Shown here in pieces: positions 57,811 to 64,000 of a DNA stretch of 64,000 nt. Origin of the DNA: Taudactylus pleione (lineage: Eukaryota; Chordata; Amphibia; Anura; Myobatrachidae); contig JAUIMM010000169.1 of the NCBI GenBank assembly GCA_031769625.1, forward strand, positions 11,404,001 to 11,468,000, given 5' to 3'. Position numbers and translations under genes: made by a program. Every line of letters begins with the position of its first letter. Positions within the stretch are counted from its first letter, which is position 1. The notes under the pieces are model-generated. The model searched no databases and was not told the DNA's origin. It saw only the letters and a program-made list of their open reading frames with translations.

Positions 57811-59033
57811 ACAGACACAAATTGCCATCCTAGAGCAGCTGCTTCCACTGCACAAAAGGACAAAATCACCTCCACTCTAGCACACAGACGATCTGTGCAT
57901 TGCACTAACCCTGCATTACACCTCTCCATGAATAGAAGATACAGGTACTCTGTCTAACTATTGGCTGACATTATATACAACTAATTTCACCACCCATGGT
58001 TACTCTGAAATCAATGCAATGAGATCACCCAAGAGCCTATTAGCCCAATTGGCCGATAACTGCGCACTGCCACATCGCAGGAGTTGGACATCCAGATTAT
58101 GTACCAGCCATGATCAACATACAGTATGTCCAGTTTAACCCTATAGTATGTTGATTGAGATTTCCAATCATGTTTGCCCATACACAAATATCAAATCACG
58201 CCATTTATAGACAATGTATACCTGCATGTGACCGAGGGGCTGTTATATTCCTTTATGCACCTTCCCTCTGTACATCATGCCTAGCTCTCCACTCTTATTG
58301 TATAACAGCAGCTGTTTTGTTTCTGATGTACAATTAGCAGCACCACAATAGCACTCATGTTTATTCTAATTACATTATAGCAAGACCTTACTTACAATCT
58401 TTCAGTCCTATTACAATTATGCTTCGCACTGTACACCAGTCAATCTGCTACTGCTGTATCTGCCAACTGTGCCAATATCCATGGGACAGGCCTGTTTTTT
58501 GGAGGCTGAAAAGGGCAGAGACTACAATTTGTCTTTCAGGAATGCTGCTAGAAATTCAATTATTTTATGTAGCGCACACAGGTACTATAAATACACAGCA
58601 ATCTAATATGAATTTACCAAATTAGTGATTTTTAAATTTTAGGCATTCAAGTAACTTTCCATATGTTTCTTATACCGAGCATGCTGCAGACGCCTGGGGG
58701 CCCCATGAAGAATCCCCAGGCTAATTTAATGGCTGGTCATTATAAAAAAAAACCAAAGCATAAATTCTTTGGCCTGCTGTGTTTGCATTGGGAAGTCTGG
58801 TTAACAAGTACTCGGCGGGATGCAGCAAACTGACCACATTTCTCATATGCACCAAGCCCCGAAATGCAATGCACTCCAGGGCTTGGTTGCGGTAGGTAAC
58901 GCCGTGCCCGGGTAAAGCGGGCATGGGATGAGTGGCCACGCCCCCTTTGGGAAAGGGGGAAAAAAAGGGTTATCTCCATTTTTAGGATGGAGATAACAAT
59001 TTAAAAACCTTTAACACATATGGGGCAGCCCCC
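57811..59033. other. No gene recognised
   Basis: Anonymous sequence. One GGTTATCTCCAT/ATGGAGATAAC hairpin at about 58967-58998 suggests another decayed hairpin-type repeat between 58700 and 59030. Confidence 0.45.
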
Positions 59034-59036
59034 ATA

Positions 59037-59234
59037 GGGCCTCATTTACTAATTATTCTTTTCACTAAAACGAGTGATAAATTTCACTGTGTATTATAAA
59101 TGCTGCTCCAGCCAATCAGCTGTCAACTGTCAAAAAAATTACAGTTGGAAGCCGATTGGCTGGAGCACCATTTCTCATACACAGTCAAATTTATCACTCG
59201 TTTTGTTGAAAAAAATTGTTAGTAAATGGGGGCC
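59037..59234. mobile_element. 198-bp MITE with ATA duplication
   Basis: GGGCCTCATTTACTAA and TTAGTAAATGGGGGCC are inverted ends, with further pairing (ACGAGTGATAAATTT / AAATTTATCACTCGT; TGCTCCAGCCAATCAGC / CCGATTGGCTGGAGCA). They are flanked by ATA at 59034-59036 and 59235-59237. The termini blend those of the CATTCAGAG and ATTTACTA families. Confidence 0.85.
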
Positions 59235-59237
59235 ATA

Positions 59238-60117
59238 GTATTTTCAGATAAAAATATTGTAAACTTTACTGCTTTGATCAGTATCAATGGAATAGTTAAC
59301 TATTGGCTCAGCTACATCTGCTTTGTGTTTTTGTTAAACTGCGGCAATAAGTACTTATTATATCGCTGTAATAAGCGGAGATGAGAAATCCTACTTATTG
59401 TCAGTAATGGGGCTTAATGATAAATATACCCTATATAGTTTCACATATGCTTAGACAAACCCTATTCTTTGAGTTGAGTATAGCACTAGTCTCTTTATAC
59501 ATTGCTTAGACACTACACATACCCACTTCAACTACATCTAGTTGCCAATGTTTATAAAAGCAAATTATTTTCATTAAATATATAAACTGGACATTCAACA
59601 TGTTGAAAGTCTGCAAACAGCATAATTACCTGAATGTGACATTTTTATGTTGAATTGAAAAATATTACCATATTTTTAAATAGGATGGGTTGCATCAGAG
59701 GCTTGTGCTAAGCTCTGTGACCCGGCAATGGGGTAGAAAAAACAAGCATTGCCATCTCTCTGCCATTGATGGCGGGTAATTATCAGTTATCTGCCATCTA
59801 TGACAAGACGATTGTTGGGCATCCTTTTTTGGTGCTCATATACAACACAAGTGACAGCACTTTCTAAGGTATTGAAAGGTCACAGTATTCCTCCTCTTTC
59901 TGACCTTCCTTTGCCAACACACCCACCAATCTGCCAGGATGGACACAATTAATATTTATTTAAGCATTAAAAAAAATGAATCGAGGCTAGATGATATCCA
60001 TGTGAAGTAGCCTGTAACGGACCTCGTCCTGTTCACTCTCCCCTCCATAAGATGCAGAGTGACAACCCACACCAGCCCATTCATGATGAAGCACACCACC
60101 TAAAACAGGTAATGATG
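59238..60117. other. No gene recognised
   Basis: AT-rich anonymous sequence. Confidence 0.5.
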
Positions 60118-60148
<31 letters not shown>

Positions 60149-61418
60149 GCGCACACAATCCAAGAATCCAGCACTCGCTGATCCAAATAATTACTTTACC
60201 CCATTGCCAGCAAAAGTGAGTCAAATGCAGACATGCTGTAACTATAGAGTGATGTATAAGCGGCGCTTAGATGTTTCAATAATACACACAACTGTCTTCC
60301 TGTGGTCAACATTTCAATGTCAGAGAATTTTCGTCAGGACAAAAATGCTTGATGAAGTCCTAGGTGGATGAAACGCGTTGGGTAGGTGCTCCTCTTGCTT
60401 CTTGAACCACTTTGCACTTTACTCAGATAAGCAATGACTTTTTAAAACCCTACTTTTTTTAAAAACCTTTTTAAAATCTTTTTGCGTTTAGTTTGACTGT
60501 ATTATGAATTGAGAGAAACGTGGGGACCAGATGCTGCGCACAACCTATTTCCTGAACTCTGTATAATCTAAATATATTCTAAAGTAGTAGAACCCAAAAT
60601 GATGAGAGGGTACCAACTAAGAAACAAATGTTGCTTTTACTGATAAAAGTTTCACAATAATAGTCACTATATTGTAATGAAATATAATATGGTGCCTGTA
60701 AACCATTGGTTATACACCAACAGAATAAACAAACAAATAAACACAATGGACAATGCTGCAATATGTCAAAATTATCAGAAGGAAAAGTAAACAAATATAA
60801 ACAAATATAAACAAAATATAGACAAATGTAGACAAAATATAAATAGCAAATGTGCCGATCTATTTGTGAATAGGCACTGGTACTGGTCTCAACCTTAGAT
60901 GCCGCCAACTGAATAGTCAATATGATAGAGATGGTTAAAGTATAGTGTTTAGTCAGGGAGATTTAGCGGCGTCCCGCTAGCTCCAAAGGGGTACCTCGGT
61001 GGTATGCTGTAAGTCCTGTGGATGTCTGTACGTTGCCCGGGTTATTCTCGTGTAGTGTGGGGGAGGCTGGCTGTTGCGAGCGCCGGGGATCACTCTGCAT
61101 CATGGGCGCCCTGAGTGCCGAGATCACGGACACTGTCCCTGTTGCCAGGGGGCAGGTCCGTGCACGTGCACCAGGTGCAAGAACAGGGGAGAGGGGTGCC
61201 TACGGTCCTGGCTTGCGCAAGCCGGGGGCCGTGGACGACTGCACCAGAGGATACTTACCCGGATGCCAAGCTGCCGGTCCCGGCGGTCTTCTTCGTCGGC
61301 GGTGATGGCGCGCTTCTGTTGCTCGCTAGTAGATTCAAGTTCCTGTAGTGGTAAGCTGAAACAGTTGGACGGCAAATGTGGTACTGGAGACGCTGTTAGA
61401 TAGGGATTGCAGTGTTCC
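60118..61418. other. No gene; (TA)n tract and Penelope-type terminal-repeat fragment
   Basis: A (TA)n run at 60118-60142 precedes sequence with a hammerhead-like motif at 60349-60382. 60560-60900 is AT-rich, with a short tandem ATAAACAAATATAAACAAA near 60790-60840. 60960-61380 is GC-richer, possibly the terminal region of the antisense Penelope-like element. No host gene signal was found. Confidence 0.45.
60349..60382 (+). ncRNA. Hammerhead ribozyme-like motif, best copy
   Basis: TTGATGA (family core CTGATGA, one change), a 4-bp stem GTCC/GGAT (one G-U pair) with a TAGGT loop, then GAAACGCGTTGGG. ACGCGT is self-complementary and could form a short stem III between two copies, as proposed for Penelope-associated hammerheads. 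Cleavage would fall after GTT. The C-to-T change affects an invariant core base, so activity is doubtful. Confidence 0.5.
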
Positions 61419-61455
61419 TCCAACGCGTTTCGACCAGTCAGGTCTTCTTCTGGGA
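61419..61455 (-). ncRNA. Hammerhead-like motif in the 3' region of the Penelope-like element
   Basis: On the minus strand: CAGAAGA (two changes from CTGATGA), stem GACC/GGTC with loop TGACT, then GAAACGCGTTGG. It lies about 700 bp past the end of the antisense Penelope-like reading frame, where such elements carry hammerheads in their terminal repeats. Confidence 0.5.
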
Positions 61456-61655
61456 GTTGAATTGTTCTAGTACTGCTGCTTGAGCCTTCAAATACAGCGA
61501 CAATGTCTGTGATTGGTTCAAATTGTGATTGACAGGAGGGCGGGTCACCTTGGTGATTACATCCTCCTGAGAGTGCTATCTATAATGTGTAGCTGATAGG
61601 CTGGATAATAAGGTTCCACATACATAGATGAATAGGTATGATATTGCTTGTATAA

Positions 61656-61870
61656 ATGTATATATATATATATATATATATATGCAAAGTATACATATAT
61701 ATATATATATATACACAAATAAACACAGTAAAGAAAAGATAAAATAAAGATAAATAGAAATAAATAAAAATAAAAATAATAAAAAATAAAAAATTAATTA
61801 ATTAAATAATTAATGAAGAAAATAAATAAATATAGAAAGAAAATAAATGAAGAAAAAAATAAATAAAGAA
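61656..61870. repeat. (TA)n tracts and A-rich low-complexity sequence
   Basis: TA repeats at 61656-61711 are followed by ATAAATAAA-type sequence to about 61870. Confidence 0.9.
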
Positions 61871-62161
61871 TAACTAAACCAAAAATACTGAATAGAGATT
61901 AAATTAATAAACGAGTGGAGATATATCCCTGGGTGTCACCTACGGTGTAATTGATACATAAAGGTGAATAAGAGTTTTCCTTATATTATTGTCTAATGGG
62001 ATATAGATAGCTCAAACCTAGACCTCAATAGTATATTATCATATTGTATATTGTGTATATGAGAAAGTGAAGCAAAAAGAAGCCAATACTTCTGTAATCA
62101 TATCGGAGTAGGGTGTATATGGGGTATACGGTCTGCATAATGAATGGAATGGAATAGTAAT

Positions 62162-62677
62162 CTAATTTTTACATATTATGGATTTTACCTCATTGTCACG
62201 ATTCAAACCTTTAGGATGAAAAGTTTGTAATTTATACATCCATTCTAGTTCCACTCTATTTATGTAGTTATCAAAATTGCCCCCTCTCCAGTTTGGTTCA
62301 TCTGTCTGTAATGCTATAAAACTCAAATGTTTTGGATTATTATCATGATGATCATTAAAATGTTTGGATAAATTATGGCTGTCCAATCCCTTATTTATGT
62401 TTCTGACATGTTCCATAATTCTTACTTTCAGGGGTCTAGTAGTTCTGCCCACATATTGTTTCGGACATGTACATTGTAGAAGATAATTGACATTCTTATG
62501 GTTGCATGTTAATGTTTCCTTGATATTGTATGTATCTCCTGTTGAGCAAGATTCAAATGTCGTAGTTGGTTTAGTGCTTGTTGCTCCTGTGCTTCTGCAT
62601 CCGGAGCATGAATGGCAATGGAAGAAGCCATTTGATGGTGTACATAAAGTGGTCTGTATTGTTTTTTTAGGCCGAAT
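62162..62677 (-). pseudogene. Penelope-like GIY-YIG endonuclease domain
   Basis: This C-terminal portion nicks target DNA for Penelope integration. Read on the minus strand, it begins IRPKKTIQTT and passes cysteines in FHCHSCSGCRSTG, ESCSTGD and TCNHKN. It reaches the endonuclease core NYLLQC...QYVGRTTRPLKVRIMEH: in this lineage the GIY and YIG motifs appear as YLL and YVG, with the catalytic R in VGRTTR. A later VELEWMYKLQT supplies the usual conserved E. The frame ends at 62162 after NRDNEVKSI. No internal stop is seen. It is separated from its RT only by the inserted element at 62681-63229. Removing that element and one target copy takes out 552 bases, a multiple of three, and keeps both parts in one frame. 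Confidence 0.88.
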
Positions 62678-62680
62678 ATG

Positions 62681-63229
62681 GGCCCTCATTCAGAGCCGTA
62701 CGCTCTGAGCAGAGCGCACGCTCTGAATGAGGGCCGGGCTCCATTTTCATGGAGCGTCCTCCTGGACGCTCGTATAGCTGTGGGTCACCACCCACAGGCT
62801 ATACGAGCGTGCTTTGTGATGGCCGCGATGGTCGAGACCATCGCGACCATCGAATTTGCGAGCCGGAGCCTGCGGTTGAGGTTTTCAACCGCAAGCTCCG
62901 GAGTGATTTTGGCTCTATCAGAGCCAAAATCACTCCCACTGACATCACTAGTGATGTCAGTGGGCCGGCTTCTGACGGGAGGCATTCCCGTGGGAACGCC
63001 CCCGTCAGGGAGGCACGCCCCCGGCACGCCCACCAAAGGGGGCGTGCTGTCAATCAACATTGACAGCACGCCCCCTTTGATTGGACACAACGAGCGAAGG
63101 ACTTTCCTTCGCTCGTCGCGTCTGGCGCATGCGCACGACGGAGCTCCCTCCGTCGTGCGCATGCTCAGTGCACAACATCGACCCACTTGCGTGCGGACAG
63201 CCGCTCGCGAGTGGGTCTGAATCAGGCCC
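62681..63229 (+). mobile_element. Serial-hairpin element, CATTCAGAG family, copy A (type example)
   Basis: Termini GGCCCTCATTCAGAG and TCTGAATCAGGCCC are flanked by ATG (62678-62680 and 63230-63232). Hairpins in order: the left end with CTCTGAATGAGGGCC at about 62721-62735; ACGCTCGTATAGC-TGTGGGT with its complement (one bulged base) at about 62764-62809; 62818-62851; CCGGAGC/GCTCCGG with TGCGGTTGA/TCAACCGCA at about 62863-62901; 62900-62936 (17 bp); 62935-62964 (perfect 30-base palindrome); GACGGGAGGCATTCC region at 62973-63007; 63034-63079 (21-bp perfect stem, 4-base loop); 63090-63116 (12 bp, 3-base loop); and 63126-63164. Nothing is coded. It splits the Penelope-like ORF. Confidence 0.9.
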
Positions 63230-63232
63230 ATG

Positions 63233-64000
63233 GTTCTTTATCAATTTAGACCTCAGGTCTGGTGCCTTCCTATATGTTATTTTGGGTTTGTTGGGTATTA
63301 ATCCTGCCAGCATATCATCCTCTTTGAGTATTCCCCAATGGTTTCTTAGGATCTTTTCTAATTGTCTACTTTGTTGTGAATATTGTGTAATGAATCTGAC
63401 TTCGTCGTTCGATGTTCCTTCCCGATTTGTGCCTGATACTTTATGAGTCAGTAAATCAGCTCTGTCTCTATCTTGTACTGCCTCTAGTGATTGAAGTATT
63501 AGGGTTTGTGGGTACTCTTTCTCTTCAAATTGTTTGGTAAGATCTTCACTCTGTTTCAGAAAATCTACTTGTCTGGAGCAGTTTCTTTTTAGACGTAGGA
63601 ACTGTCCTTTGGGTATGGCTTTAAGCCAGTTTGGATGGTGCCAGCTTGTTGAAAGAATAAAGCTATTGACATCTACAAGCTTTTTGTGAGTATTGGTGTG
63701 TATCTGTCCATCCTGTATGAATATATTGAGATCCAGGAAAACGACGTCAGTCTTACTGTAGTTGGCTGTAAAGATTAGATTGTTCGAGTTGGTATTAATT
63801 TTGATCAGAAAATTCTTAAGGGTGTTTTCATCACCTCTCCATATGAAAAAAACGTCATCTATATATCTCTTCCAAAGCACGAGGCTTGCCCCAAGCTCTT
63901 GAGTATGCCAGATGTTATGCTCCTCCCACCAACTCCTAAAGAGATTGGCGTAGCTTGGGGCAAACCTCGTGCCCATTGCCGCACCAGTTATTTTTTAAGT
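63233..64000 (-). pseudogene. Penelope-like reverse transcriptase, C-terminal part
   Basis: It copies element RNA at the nicked target. On the minus strand MGTRFAPSYANLFRSWWEEH precedes LWKRYIDDVFFIWRG, which contains the intact YIDD catalytic box (63854-63865). Then come FLIKINTNSNNLIFTANYS, VVFLDLNIFIQDGQIHTNTH, YRKAPDLRSKLIKNH and other Penelope-typical segments. In the phase of the ATG at 63976 a TAA lies at 63995-63997, where the family usually continues, so a nonsense mutation near the window edge is likely. The N-terminal fingers are outside the window. The frame enters the inserted element at 63229, which truncates the protein and detaches the endonuclease. Confidence 0.88.

Larger units (their letters stand above)
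61419..64000 (-). mobile_element. Penelope-like retroelement (RT plus GIY-YIG), left part beyond window
   Basis: Minus-strand order: reverse transcriptase (64000-63233), then an inserted MITE, a cysteine-bearing linker and GIY-YIG endonuclease ending at 62162, an AT-rich 3' region, and a hammerhead-like motif at 61419-61455. This is the canonical Penelope layout with a C-terminal endonuclease. The 5' part of RT lies outside the window. The ORF is otherwise well preserved, so this is among the younger elements here. Confidence 0.88.

Noticed and set aside
62678..63231. 180- and 148-codon frames on both strands near the window end
   Set aside because: They coincide with serial-hairpin element copy A and run into flanking Penelope sequence only by accident of frame.

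Overview
This window looks like non-genic DNA from a large, transposon-rich vertebrate genome, most likely a frog (anuran amphibian). That is an inference from the mix of elements: L2-type LINEs, a Tc1 transposon, a Penelope-like element, two Ty3/gypsy lineages and many GC-rich hairpin-forming DNA elements. I found no host protein-coding exon, tRNA or rRNA that I could support. Almost everything recognisable is mobile DNA, mostly broken.

Layout. 1-8 kb: two inverted copies of a serial-hairpin DNA element (1-698 and 6973-7914) flank an hAT-type element (3429-3796) and degenerate hairpin elements. 8-14 kb: a telomere-like foldback element, a 3' L2 fragment with a nested MITE, and two palindromic elements. 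15-20 kb: a 5'-truncated gypsy element with a 173-bp LTR, interrupted by a 539-bp serial-hairpin element, then an antisense L2 fragment. 20-28 kb: AT-rich tandem repeats, a chimeric hairpin/telomere-like element and a Tc1 end. 28-33 kb: a run of six near-perfect hairpins, a G-rich minisatellite and a complete hAT element with an 8-bp target duplication. 33.3-38.8 kb: a Gmr1-type gypsy element whose integrase precedes reverse transcriptase and whose Gag has a SCAN-like region. 40-47 kb: foldback MITEs and a long antisense L2. 47.9-50.2 kb: a Tc1 element and a solo LTR of the Gmr1 family. 50.7-53.9 kb: an element built as a palindrome with arms of about 1.3 kb. 54-61 kb: telomere-like, L2 and hAT pieces and hammerhead-like motifs. 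61.4-64 kb: an antisense Penelope-like element (RT plus GIY-YIG) split by another serial-hairpin element.

The most interesting signal is structural. Several unrelated-looking element families are built as chains of consecutive hairpins. In one family (62681-63229, 17940-18478, 22721-23059) the stem sequences differ between copies while both arms remain complementary, so the pairing is conserved and the sequence is not. Other points of interest are the Gmr1 domain order with SCAN-like Gag, the hammerhead-like motifs sharing GAAACGCGTTGG, and an apparent excess of the splice-donor-like octamer AGGTAAGT inside repeats.

Boundaries given to the base rest on visible terminal repeats or target duplications. 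Other boundaries are approximate. All counts were made by eye.
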